The notes beneath the pieces were generated by a model. The model saw only the letters and a program-made list of their open reading frames with translations, ran no database searches and was not told the origin of the DNA. From Acholoe squamosa (lineage: Eukaryota > Annelida > Polychaeta > Phyllodocida > Polynoidae): DNA of 64,000 nt. Shown here one piece after another: positions 55,247-64,000 of the stretch (position 1 is its first letter; every line of letters begins with the position of its first letter). The position numbers were made by a program, and so were the translations under genes. The stretch is from assembly GCA_949317995.1 (NCBI GenBank), contig OX439043.1, positions 5,758,501 to 5,822,500 of the forward strand, in the 5' to 3' direction.

Positions 55247-56118
55247 TCTACGTCATCTCATCTTAATACTATGACATTGAGACCATATTTTTTTGGCATC
55301 TTCAGAGAATTCCCTACAAGATACACTATTGACTTTTATTTCTAGGCCTATTTAAACCCTAAATACCCAGTACTAGAAGAAAACACTTTGACATCAATAC
55401 TGCCAAAGTAGTCGGGGATGTTCTGGTTAGGCGGAGAGTGTTGGGTGGATGTTCTGGTTAGGCGGAGAGTGTTGGGTGGATGTTCAGGTCAGGCGGGGAG
55501 TGTTTGGTGGATGTAGCCCTACCGGGTGGGAGGGTCAGATGGATGTAGGGGTTAGAAGGGGAGGGTCGGATGGATGGCATTCTACGTTATTTCCACTTAA
55601 TCCTATGACATTGAGACCATATTTTTTGGCATCTTCAGAGAATTCCCTACAAGATACACTATTGACTTTTATTTCTAGGCCTATTTAAACCCTAAATACC
55701 CAGTACTAGAAGAAAACACTTTGACACCAATACTGCCAAAGTAGTCGGGGGATGTTCTGGTTAGGCGGAGAGTGTTGGGTGGATGTTCGGGTTAGGCGGG
55801 GAGTGTTGGGTGGATGTTCGGGTTAGGCGGGGAGTGTTGGGTGGATGTTCGGGTTAGGCGGGGAGTGTTGGGTGGATGTTCGGGTTAGGCGGGCAGTGTT
55901 GGGTGGATGTTCAGGTCAGGCGGGGAGTGTTTGGTGGATGTAGCCCTACCGGGTGGGAGGGTCGGATGGATGTAGGGGTTAGAAGGGGAGGGTCGGATGG
56001 ATGGCATTCTACGTTATTTCCCCTTAATCCTATGACATTGAGACCATATCTTTTGGCATCTTCAGACAATTCCCCACAAGATACACTATTGACTTTTATT
56101 TCTAGGCCTATTTAAACC
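55247..56118. repeat. Tandem blocks within the polymerase insertion
   Basis: The block 'gacattgagaccatat ... aattccctacaagata ... ttctaggcctatttaaaccc' occurs three times (starting about 55271, 55606, 56033). Between copies lie G-rich ~30-base units with 'ggttaggcggggagtgttgg' (two or three at 55430-55510, about six at 55750-55930). Confidence 0.85.
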
Positions 56119-56122
56119 CTAA

Positions 56123-56512
56123 GGGAGTGGTCATTATTTATCAACAGGGGGGGGTGGTGGGTTTGAGGGGGGCGTGAAATTTTCAGACCCCTCCCGAGGG
56201 GGGGCTAAAAAAAATTTGACCCCTCTTGAGTGGGGGGGCTAAAAAAGTTCACCCTCTTTTTAGCAAAAAAAGCCAGCGCGCTACTATAGATCAAAGAGGG
56301 GCGCGAAAACTCTCTGCGCCGGAGGCACGGGGTAGTTAGTAAGTTACAGCTTGCAACTCATTCCGTACCTCCATTGCCTAGGACGGAATGGGGGCTGCGT
56401 CAGACTATCGCCGGGGGCGCAAAAAATTTTGACTGCCGTTGAGGGGGGGCGTAAAAAATTTCCGCGCGAAAACCCACCACCCCCCCCCTGTTGATAAATA
56501 ATGATCACTCCC
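56123..56512. mobile_element. MITE with ~45-bp inverted ends and TAA target duplication
   Basis: The left end GGGAGTGGTCATTATTTATC is mirrored at the right by the complement of GGGAGTGATCATTATTTATC, followed inward by G/C-runs and 'tggtgggttt'. TAA precedes the left end (56120-56122) and follows the right end (56513-56515). A 3-base TAA duplication fits the PIF/Harbinger type. A shorter relative is at 11789-11942. Confidence 0.8.
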
Positions 56513-56612
56513 TAAAAACTAGAAGAACACACTTTGACATCAATAGGGCCTACTGCCAAAGAGGAAACAAAAACGCATTTCCGCGACATTTTGACAGCAT
56601 TCTACGCCATTT

Positions 56613-56669
56613 CCCGTAGCCGTAGGGTTATAGACCATTCTGAATGGTCTATAACCCTACGGCTACGGG
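56613..56669. repeat. Perfect 28-bp palindrome with 1-base centre
   Basis: The arm starting CCCGTAGCCGTAGGGTTATA is followed after a single T by its exact complement. It would form a very stable hairpin or cruciform. Confidence 0.9.
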
Positions 56670-57050
56670 CTAGGAGTCACGGACGTGAATTCGCGCAAAA
56701 GTTGGCCCGCACAGGAGGCCTATCTTCATCTTGTTTATGTTCTCATAAACCCTACCCAAGTGACAAAATAAATGGCATCTTCATGAATATGAATTCAATG
56801 GGTCATATCAAGTATTTTGTTCAATGTTTATTGCCATTGTGGCAGAAAGCACACTACACCATGTGGGGAGGATGTGGGGAATCCCCAGGAATCCCTCTCC
56901 AAGAAAGTGGCATGAGAAAGTGGGTCTGATTGGCTGGCCTATTTTGAAGTACGGTGTAGAAGGAGCGACCTGATTGGATGAGGGGATATGTATTCTGTGT
57001 TACGATTGGTTGTTCAGTGACCCTTCTGGTATGCCATACAAGGATACTAT

Positions 57051-58475
57051 ATGCCACCTACAGGTTCACATCTTAATTTCACAGATTTCAAAAATGAAGT
57101 GAAAAGTCCTTTTATCATTTATGCAGATTTTGAATGTTATAATTATAAAATGAAAGAACCAATTTATAAAGGTAAATCTTTATGTGAACGCGAACATAAA
57201 TTAAATGCTTTCGGTGCTATAATGGTGTCAAAATATAAAGAATACAATCAAGATCCGTTCATATATGTAGGAAAAAATGTCATATCAAATTTTGTCTCTT
57301 ATTTATATCAAAAAAGAGCTGAAATATCTTATATTTTACACCATAAAAGAGAACCTATGAAATTAACTCCTCAGGATATTTCTCATGTAGCTAAGCAGAG
57401 AAAATGTTACGTTTGTGGGGTTTCATTGACTCGTAAAGGTATACGTAAAGTTTTAGATCATTCTCATATAGGGCGAGAAGGTAAAGGGAGAGACATATAT
57501 TATGCTTGTAGCAGATGTAATCTTACTTATACGTCTTTAAGGATGGATAAGTTAAAAATACCTATTGTTATTCATAATAGCATGAACTATGACACTCATT
57601 TTCTTATTCAAAAATTGTATAAATATGTGGACGAGAAAAATATATCTGTTATAGCAAAATCGTCAGAAAAATTTTTGACTTTAAGTTTTGAAAATTTTCG
57701 TTTCATAGATTCTTTTCAATTTCTTCCTACTTCTTTAGCTAAATTAGCAAATCTTATGAATGAAAAAGAAACTGATGACTTCTATGAAACAAAGAAGCAT
57801 TTAAAAGATAAAAAATTATTACCTCATGTTATCCGTAAAGGAGTTATGTGTTATGATTATATAAATTCATGGAGTGTTTTGAAAGAAAAAAAATTGCCTG
57901 CAAGAAAATATTTTTATTCTTCTTTAACAAAAGAACACATTTCTAGCGAAGATTACCAGCATGCTCTTTTTATGTTCAAAGCTTTCAAATGTAACAACCT
58001 AAAAGATTATTTAAAAGCATATTTAAAAATAGATGTGTTGCTTTTATGTGACGTTTTCGAATCTTTCAGAGAAAAGGCTTTAGATTACTATGGATTAGAT
58101 CCATCACATTTTCTTACTTCACCAAGCTTAAGTTATCAAGCCATGTTGAAATATACTGGGGTTAAATTAGATTTATTTTCGGACATAGAAATGTACAATT
58201 TCATAGAAACAGGTGTAAGAGGAGGGATAACTAATGTTTCTCACAGGTATGCCATGGCAAAAGAACCTGATGAACATATTTTTTATATTGATTGCAATAA
58301 TTTATATGGAAAATGTTTAGCAGATTTTTTACCTATTTCTGATTTCAAATGGTTAGAAAAAAAAGAAATAAATAAATTAGAAATATGTAACATTCCAGAC
58401 GATAATGAAACAGGTTATATTATGGAAGTAACTCTATCTTATCCTGCAAACCTTCATGATAGGCAGAAAAATTAG
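57051..58475 (+). pseudogene. DNA polymerase B, exonuclease and first polymerase motifs
   Basis: The polymerase frame resumes within a few bases of 57056. Residue positions from 57051: Exo I YADFEC (24-29), Exo II HNSMNYD (175-181), Exo III YLKIDVLLLCDVFE (324-337), TGVRGG (387-392) and polymerase motif A YIDCNNLYG (412-420). The proofreading acids and motif A Asp are intact. Between Exo I and II lies an endonuclease-VII-like cluster: CYVC (119-122), DHSH (136-139), CSRC (153-156). The frame breaks near 58475. Confidence 0.85.
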
Positions 58476-59594
58476 AAATAAAAAAGGAAGTTTATCCACT
58501 TATGCTGAACAAGTACTCAAAGACATAGGAATTTCATATAAAAAAGGAGGAAAGAAATTGATATGTAATTTAAATCAAAAGGAAAATTATGTTATACATT
58601 ACCGTAACTTAAAGCTATATCTAAACCTAGGAATGAAAATTAAAAAAATACATAGAGTTCTTTCTTTCAAACAAAAAGATTGGATGAAACCATACATCGA
58701 TTTTAATACAACAAAAAGAACCTTAGCTACTTCTTCTTTGACAAAGAATTTTTTAAGCTTTTAATTAACAGCACTTTTGGGAAAACATTAGAAAATGTTA
58801 AGAAAAGATCAACTATGAAATTAACTTCTAATCCTTTAGTAAGTGAAAAACTTATAAGAAAACCAAATTTTAAATTACTTCATATCTTTCAAAAAGACTT
58901 CGTAGGTATACAATATAACAAAGAACGAATTCTTTTAAATAAACCTATATACATAGGATTTACAGTATTAGAACTATCAAAATTATGGATGTTTTATTTT
59001 CATTATAATATCATGTTACCTGCTTTTTCAGAAAGCATTATTCAGTTATTATACACAGATACAGACTCATTCATTTATTATATTAAAGATGAACATTTCT
59101 TAAAAAAGATAAAAAATATAGAAAATTATTTTGATTTTTCTAATCTTAAAGAAAGTCATCCTTTATTTTCCTCTAAAAATATGAAAGTTTTAGGAAAATT
59201 CAAAGATGAAACAGGAGGGAAAAAAAATAAAAGAATTTATAGCATTAAGACCTAAAATGTATTCTATTCTTTATGAAACTGGAGAAGAAGAGAAAAAAGT
59301 GAAAGGCATAAAAAAAGTTGTATACAAGAAATAAAACATAGTAACTTTAAAAAAGTCTTATTTAAAAATAAAATAAGAGAAGATCGTTTCAGTAATATAG
59401 TAAGTCTTAAACATAAAGTGTATACCATTTCCCTACATAAGATTTCTCTTTCTCCTTTTGAAGATAAAAGATATTTATGTGATGGCGGGATAAAATCTCT
59501 TGCTTATGGACACTATAGTATACCTAAAAGAAAGAAAAAAAGAAAAAGAAACGAAATACCTTTTCCAGAAATGAAAAAGAAAAAAAGATCATGA
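58456..59594 (+). pseudogene. DNA polymerase B, palm/thumb and C-terminus
   Basis: Frame 58456-58764 carries the KPYIDFNT block. A further shift at a T-run near 58750 leads to a segment with STFGKT. Frame 58815-59255 carries motif C (YTDTDSF) and GKFKDE. It breaks at an A-run near 59220, with another near 59310. The end of the gene keeps the typical DDKRYL- and SLAYGHY-like C-terminal signature (about 59460-59512). The catalytic residues survive, but at least four frameshifts make it a pseudogene unless they are assembly errors. Confidence 0.8.
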
Positions 59595-59767
59595 GATAGC
59601 TTGAAAAAACTTTCACCTTATTAACATTAGAAAGAAAGCCAAAGGCATAATAAAAGAAAAAAAATGAACAAATCAGGAAAATACCCTACTTTGGCTTTTG
59701 GTCGGAGGAAAAGAATAGATATAAATAGATTTAAAGGAAATATATATTTACATTTTCATGACTTGAC

Positions 59768-59977
59768 TTGACTAAAGATAAAAGCATATCTCTTCAAAAA
59801 GAAGAGTTTGACCTTCTTCTTCGAATGAAAAATAAAATATATAAAAAAATTAAGAAATTGAAGAAAGAAAACAAGCAAGAAAAAATAAAAAAAAAGAAAG
59901 AAAAAGAACAAAATTTAAGTAGTGATAGCAACAGCGAAAGTGAAATGGAATTAAGTGAAAATGATGGCAGTGAATAA
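59768..59977 (+). CDS. Small Lys/Glu-rich ORF
   Basis: A 69-codon frame after the polymerase. It is mostly a Lys/Glu coiled-coil-like stretch ending in an acidic Ser/Asp/Glu tail. It starts with a non-ATG codon. It could be a short protein or a remnant. Confidence 0.3.
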   Translation: MTKDKSISLQKEEFDLLLRMKNKIYKKIKKLKKENKQEKIKKKKEKEQNLSSDSNSESEMELSENDGSE

Positions 59978-60061
59978 TATTATGAAAATATTATTGAGAT
60001 AAAGGAATGACTTACCTAATTAGCTTTAAATATATTCCTTTTCAACTTTTCATGATAAAAA

Positions 60062-60682
60062 ATGGTTTCTAAATGTGAATTTTGTGGTAAAAATGCTGAT
60101 TTAGTAAAAAATAAAAAATATTGTTTAAAATGTGCAGAGTCAATGGTACAAGAATGTATAAGGTGTCATAGACCTTTTCAATCTTATCATTTTTTTACGT
60201 CTGATGAAAATCACCTGAGATGTAGTGCCTGTTACAACAAATACATGAAAGAAAAGCTAAAGAGCAAAGCTAAATCCGCACAAAATTTCAGTATAAAAGT
60301 CATGGAAGACTTGAGCGAAAATGAAGACTCGAACAGCATGTCTTCAGAAGAAGAAAAAAATGACTCCACCAAAAATGTTAAATCAAACATTGTTCGTCCT
60401 ATCAAGAAAGAAAACGAAAACTTGAAGAGAAGAAAAGAAGAGAGTGATGATAATGTAAGTCATAACGAAAATGAATACGAAGAAAAAAAAGTAAAAATAC
60501 AAGTCAAGAAAAAGAAAAAGATGAATAAGACTTCTAGCAGGGTGGAAAATAATACAAGTGATGATGACTTAAGTCAAGATGAAAATGAGAAAACAGAAAA
60601 GAAGGAAAAGACGCAAGTTAAAAGAAAGAGAAATGTGAACAAGCAGCAATCTAAAAACAGGAAACAAAAGTCTAATATTTAA
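60062..60682 (+). CDS. Polinton zinc-finger protein with charged tail, 206 aa
   Basis: An intact frame from ATG. The N-terminal 60 residues carry four C-x2-C pairs: CEFCGK, CLKCAES, CIRCHRPF and CSACYNKY, spaced for two zinc sites. The remainder is a low-complexity Lys/Glu/Ser/Asn tail with repeated basic blocks (VKIQVKKKKK, TQVKRKRN) and acidic blocks, likely disordered and nucleic-acid binding. No exact family is named. Confidence 0.6.
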   Translation: MVSKCEFCGKNADLVKNKKYCLKCAESMVQECIRCHRPFQSYHFFTSDENHLRCSACYNKYMKEKLKSKAKSAQNFSIKVMEDLSENEDSNSMSSEEEKNDSTKNVKSNIVRPIKKENENLKRRKEESDDNVSHNENEYEEKKVKIQVKKKKKMNKTSSRVENNTSDDDLSQDENEKTEKKEKTQVKRKRNVNKQQSKNRKQKSNI

Positions 60683-60699
60683 CGTGGATGGAAACATGA

Positions 60700-61618
60700 A
60701 ACCAAGTGGCTTCATCCCAATTTACATGCCTGTAAATCAGTAAACATTTTTTTATATGATAAATAAAATTTAAAAATATTTCATGGATAACCGTGAAATC
60801 TGACAGCATAATATATCGACACACTTTCTATTACATTGAGATGGTTTAAAATCACGTGATTATATGTATCGTTCTATTCATGTATAAAAATTATTTGATA
60901 TATTAGAACGAAACCATGCATATCGGATTTCCGTCTCTGTAATGTAATACAGGAAATATATGTGTCAAAAAATATGAACCAACAAACTAAAAACAAAGAA
61001 AATATGTCTTTCAACGTGTGAGCATTTTGTGCACGAATTGAAGCTAATTCTAGTTCTAATTCTTTCTGTCTGCCTAACTGCTGGATTTCCTTCTCTCTTG
61101 CCTTTTCTATGGCAATTTGTCATTCTAAATTATGTATATTTACATCATCAGTCCCAGGGTGTGTTGTAGATTGTTGGCCGAAGGAACCGTCGTTCTGGCC
61201 GGGTGCCATGTCGCTCTCCACGGCCCCCGTGGAGTCATCGTGGTCGTCACGGTCGGTTGACTCAGTGGTAGCCGGTGGTCCTCCCTGGCCTGCTTGTCCT
61301 TTCAAGACTCCCAATTGTTGTTGTGGGTCCCATTTAGGGTTAGGGTGCTTGCAGGACGGGCACAACCTGGAGTTCCCGTGATATTGCTCCTCGCAAGAGT
61401 CACAAATGACTCCCATAGTGAACAAAACATAGAAAAAAATAGATAAAGTTCTTGCACTGCTGCTTGCTGCCATGCAGGTTGAATTGCTGCTGCTGAATAA
61501 CCCCTGCTGTGGGGGGAGAGTGTGAGTCCCCTGTTTTATGAGTTCCACACTAGGTGGCAGATAGGTGCAGCCACTAGAGTCAATAGACACATAGATCCCA
61601 CGCGTGGAATCTATGTGA
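60700..61618. mobile_element. Insertion upstream of / in the integrase gene
   Basis: Sequence style changes after 60683 and returns to Polinton coding exactly at 61619. The right end is a 30-base near-palindrome (61588-61617, CACATAGAT ... ATCTATGTG with core CCACGCGTGG). A GC-rich minus-strand ORF lies inside. The left limit is not determined, so 60700 is approximate. The N-terminal part of integrase is absent and was probably lost or displaced by this event. Confidence 0.5.
61120..61416 (-). CDS. Zinc-ribbon ORF inside the insertion
   Basis: The start is placed at the ATG of MGVICDSCEEQ, giving 98 codons; the frame is open further up to 61623. It has a zinc-ribbon-like CDSC ... CPSC pair and a Gln/Gly/Pro-rich middle (DPQQQLGVLKGQAGQGG), then Asp/Ser/Thr-rich sequence to a TGA at 61120. 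Beyond that stop the same frame remains open for another ~35-40 codons of coiled-coil-like sequence (EKAREKEIQQL). The stop may therefore be a disabling mutation. No family is recognised; GC content is far above the surrounding Polinton. Confidence 0.45.
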   Translation of the reverse strand: MGVICDSCEEQYHGNSRLCPSCKHPNPKWDPQQQLGVLKGQAGQGGPPATTESTDRDDHDDSTGAVESDMAPGQNDGSFGQQSTTHPGTDDVNIHNLE

Positions 61619-62353
61619 ACCATAAATGATCAATGGCAAATAGATTTAATTAGTATATTTAATTTAAAAGATGAAAATGATGATATCAAATATTTACTTG
61701 CTTTTATAGATTGTTTTTCTCGTTATGCTTATATTTTTCCTTTAAAAAACAAAACAGCTTCCGTCACTTTAGATGGCTTTAAAAATATATTAATAAAAAG
61801 CAAAGTTAAGCCTAGAATTATACAATTTGATGACGGAAGTGAATTTAAAGGTGTATTCAGGAAATATTTAAAAGAAAATAACATTAAATTTTTCAGTACA
61901 TCACAAGACACTAAAAGTGCGATAGTAGAAAGATTCAATCGTACTATACAAGATAAAATATATAAATATCTTACTTTCAAAAAGACTTTGAGATATATAG
62001 ATGTACTTCAAAGTTTAGTATATAGTTATAATCACAGTAAGCATAGAACCTTAGGTATAAGTCCTTCAGAAGTAACTGAAGCAAACGAAAAAAAAATATG
62101 GATTAAACAATACGGGAAATATTTATTCACTAAAAAACATCATTTACCCTTTAAAGTTGGAGATAAAGTTCAAATTACTAAATATAAAACTACTTTTAGA
62201 AGAGGATATTCTTCTCATTGGAAAAAAGAAATTTTTCAAATAGCTTATGTTCTTAGAACTTGGCCTGCAACATATGTATTAATTGATAAAAAGAATGTAA
62301 TATTAAGTGGTAATTTTTATAAAGAAGAACTAGTTAAAATCGAAGGAATATAA
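61619..62353 (+). pseudogene. Polinton integrase, catalytic core without N-terminus
   Basis: An rve-type integrase core that would insert the element's DNA. The frame is open from 61619 (244 codons) but has no ATG at its start. Catalytic acids: Asp in QWQIDLIS (residue 9), Asp in IIQFDDGSEF (71) and Glu in SAIVERFNRTI (104). The C-terminal part has FKVGDKVQI and YVLIDKKNVI, a chromo/SH3-like tail region typical of these integrases. The N-terminal HHCC zinc domain is missing because the insertion ends immediately upstream. Its stop is five bases before the ATPase start. Confidence 0.8.
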
Positions 62354-62358
62354 AAAAA

Positions 62359-63021
62359 ATGGAGCACATAGAACTTCCTATTTTCAATGCATGTATTAGA
62401 ATACCTTTTTCTATGATTGTAGCAGGTCCTAGTAACAGTGGTAAAACTACTTTTGTTCATAATTTAATAGAAAACAGTGATCGCATATTAGACAAAAACA
62501 TAGATTATTTTATTTGGTGTTATGGTCAAACACCTCCTAAAAAACCTTCTATAAAGCAAGATAAAGACGTTATTTTCATTAATAGTATTCCTTCTTCTTT
62601 TGATAAACACATAAAACCGAACTTAAATGGACTTATTATTTTAGATGACTTAATGAAAGAAAGCAGTAATAATGCAGAAATAGGAAAATTATTTACTCAA
62701 ACTTGTCATCATGAAGGTTTAAATGTGATATATATATCTCAAAATTTTTTTTCTGAAGGGAAAGAAAAACAATCTGTGAACAGAAATGCTACTTACCTTG
62801 TTATTTTTAATTCTCCTTTAGATCAAACAGTGCCTCAAATATTAGGAAGACAATTATTACCAAAAAATCATAAAACCTTTATCAATATTTTTAATGAAGC
62901 AACTAGAAAACCACATTCTTATCTCTTAATAGACGGTCATCAAAAAACTCCACAAGAATACAGATTAAGAGGAAATATTTTTGATGTAGGCCAAGATGTT
63001 TATATTCCAAATAAAACTTAA
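62359..63021 (+). CDS. Polinton packaging ATPase (FtsK/HerA-type)
   Basis: An intact 220-residue protein. Walker A GPSNSGKT (23-30), Walker B LIILDDL (92-98) and a sensor-type Gln in YISQNFF (about 128) are in the expected order and spacing for A32/FtsK-HerA genome-packaging ATPases. It would pump the element's DNA into a capsid. It starts directly after the integrase stop and has no frameshift, unlike most neighbours. Confidence 0.88.
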   Translation: MEHIELPIFNACIRIPFSMIVAGPSNSGKTTFVHNLIENSDRILDKNIDYFIWCYGQTPPKKPSIKQDKDVIFINSIPSSFDKHIKPNLNGLIILDDLMKESSNNAEIGKLFTQTCHHEGLNVIYISQNFFSEGKEKQSVNRNATYLVIFNSPLDQTVPQILGRQLLPKNHKTFINIFNEATRKPHSYLLIDGHQKTPQEYRLRGNIFDVGQDVYIPNKT

Positions 63022-63098
63022 AAAATGTATGTGTGATAAATGAAATAAAGAATGATATAAAAGACAAAAAATAGTTTTGTTTATTACGTTTTAGAAAA

Positions 63099-63489
63099 TG
63101 TCTAAGAAAAGGAAATCTTCATTGTTAAAAAAAGACCTATATTAAAAAGGAAGGGGAAAAAAAGAATTTTAAAGAAAAAGACTAAAAGAAACAAAAGACC
63201 TAAATTGTCTAGGCAATTAGCTTTCCTTACGGTCTTAAGTAATACTAAAAATAAAAAAAGAAGAAATCTTCTGATAGAATACGCAGGAAAAGAAGACATA
63301 GATGCTATATGTCAGTGCATTTATAACGTATTAAAAGGAAACATTAAATTAAGTCCTTTTTCTTATGCTAAACTTAAAAAGCATAAAAAATTTTTAAGAT
63401 TTTTAGTAAATAGATGTGTGAATAACAAAAAATGGAAAGCAGTATTAAAACAAAAAGGTGGTTTTTTTTGTCTATGCTTATTCCTTTAG
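63099..63489 (+). pseudogene. Small basic Polinton protein
   Basis: The frame starts at ATG 63099, shifts in a 7-base A-run (63126-63132), then is open to 63489. It is very Lys/Arg-rich at the N-terminus, followed by AICQCIYNVLKGNIKLSP and a KQKGGF signature. An 8-base T-run right after that signature shifts the frame again; a hydrophobic Gly/Leu-rich tail is readable in the other frame to about 63528. Small basic proteins with this layout sit next to the ATPase in many Polinton/adintovirus-like elements. A core or virion role is inference. Confidence 0.55.
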
Positions 63490-63530
63490 CCGTAACTTTA
63501 CTGGGAGGTTTAGCAGGAAGTAGACAATAA

Positions 63531-64000
63531 TATGACTGCTTCTTTCAAAAAAAGTATTGTCATTCCTTTAGTTACATATAAAAAATTTAGAGCTATAGAA
63601 GAAATTAAGACGAAAGAAACTAAAAATGAAAAAAATCCTATTCTTGAAAGACAAAAAGAAATATTAGCAGAAAAAATGTATAACATTCAACCATATAAAG
63701 TTTTAAGTACTAATCAAGATATATCTAAACAAAATCCTACTTTTTTTTCTTATTTTCAAGAAAATCAATCTGAAAAATCTTTTCATACAGGTATATCTAT
63801 AGAAGAAATATTATCACATATAAGACAAGCACAAATACCTTACATAAAAGAAATTAAAAAAAAAATGTTAGCTTTACAATTTTTTTGGAATGATCAGGGT
63901 GAAATAATAATGAATGGAAAACTGCTAAAAAATTCTAATGTGATAGACATAATGAAATTTTTTTCTAATACTAGCATAAAAAAAGAACCTCTTGGCATTA
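63531..64000 (+). CDS. Polinton ORF cut by window edge
   Basis: Open from ATG 63531 to the end of the window (at least 156 codons, no stop). Lys/Glu-rich N-terminal half, then a region with FWNDQGEIIMNGKLLKNSNV, resembling a W-x-x-x-GEI-x-x-NG pattern recurrent in Polinton-type ORFs. Function unknown. Its intactness cannot be judged from this window. Confidence 0.55.

Larger units (their letters stand above)
55082..57055. mobile_element. Insertion interrupting DNA polymerase B
   Basis: GC-richer than its surroundings and noncoding. Flanked by an imperfect 9-base repeat (ACCTATAGG at 55073-55081, ACCTACAGG at 57056-57064) that may be a target duplication. It contains three copies of a ~330-430-base block, a ~30-base minisatellite, a MITE and a 57-base palindrome. 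The class of the outer element is unknown. Its short frames (for example 55449-55688 and 55876-56115) are duplicates of one repeat and not genes. Confidence 0.7.
48260..64000 (+). mobile_element. Polinton/Maverick (adintovirus-like) element, damaged, right end outside window
   Basis: A strongly AT-rich region with nearly all genes on the plus strand. It holds the hallmark set of Polintons: protein-primed DNA polymerase B, retroviral-type integrase core, FtsK/HerA-type packaging ATPase and a putative structural protein, plus several unknown ORFs. Polintons are self-synthesising DNA elements related to adintoviruses. No left terminal inverted repeat was identified next to the Harbinger, and neither major capsid protein nor cysteine protease is visible before the window ends. 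Two foreign insertions (about 55082-57055 and 60700-61618) and many frameshifts show this copy is not intact. Confidence 0.85.

Noticed and set aside
55449-56115. Two nearly identical 79-codon frames
   Set aside because: Duplicate copies of the repeat block inside the polymerase insertion; no motif.
61109-61381. 90-codon plus-strand frame
   Set aside because: Antisense to the zinc-ribbon ORF, which has clear Cys pairs.

Overview
This window looks like nuclear DNA from an invertebrate animal. It has spliced genes with GT-AG introns, microsatellites, minisatellites, satellite DNA and several eukaryotic mobile-element classes. There are no bacterial operons and no CRISPR array. The species cannot be fixed from the sequence; a marine invertebrate such as a mollusc is a guess based on the mix of elements (DIRS-like, Ngaro-like, PIF/Harbinger, LINE, Polinton/Maverick).

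Layout. 1-12.7 kb is repeat-rich. It holds two minisatellites, tRNA-derived SINE-like pieces, several small inverted-repeat elements, a duplicated interspersed repeat and a possible solo LTR. Three phase-compatible exons of an unrecognised type II membrane protein lie on the minus strand (2.6-4.3 kb). 12.78-22.9 kb is an old DIRS-like tyrosine-recombinase retrotransposon with inverted ends. A decayed LINE is inserted in it, and a second, intact LINE (952-codon endonuclease/reverse transcriptase) is inserted in that one, so three layers are nested. 22.9-27.8 kb is satellite and noncoding DNA, including about 14 copies of a ~121-bp repeat.

27.87-32.71 kb is an apparently intact Ngaro-like retrotransposon. 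Its split direct repeats (A1 ... B1-A2 ... B2) read as identical. Gag and RT-RNase H share one frame, separated by a single TAG. The tyrosine recombinase overlaps the RT-RH frame in another frame. It sits in a TA microsatellite between two copies of a ~370-bp segment. 33.1-38.3 kb holds two small host-type spliced genes in head-to-head orientation: a 371-aa mucin-like type I membrane protein and an 85-aa protein next to a decayed copy of one of its exons.

38.7-48.2 kb is a very large PIF/Harbinger DNA transposon. It carries an intact five-exon DDE transposase (399 aa) and a convergent nine-exon Myb/SANT-type partner (1374 aa). 48.3 kb to the right edge is an AT-rich Polinton/Maverick (adintovirus-like) element. 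It contains protein-primed DNA polymerase B, integrase core, packaging ATPase, a putative structural protein, a pair of related zinc-finger ORFs and several unknown ORFs. Polymerase and integrase are broken by later insertions and frameshifts, most at homopolymer runs, while the ATPase and structural ORF are open. Major capsid protein and protease were not seen and may lie beyond 64 kb.

The window is therefore mainly a record of successive insertions. The Ngaro-like and Harbinger elements look young and complete. The DIRS, first LINE and Polinton are old or damaged.
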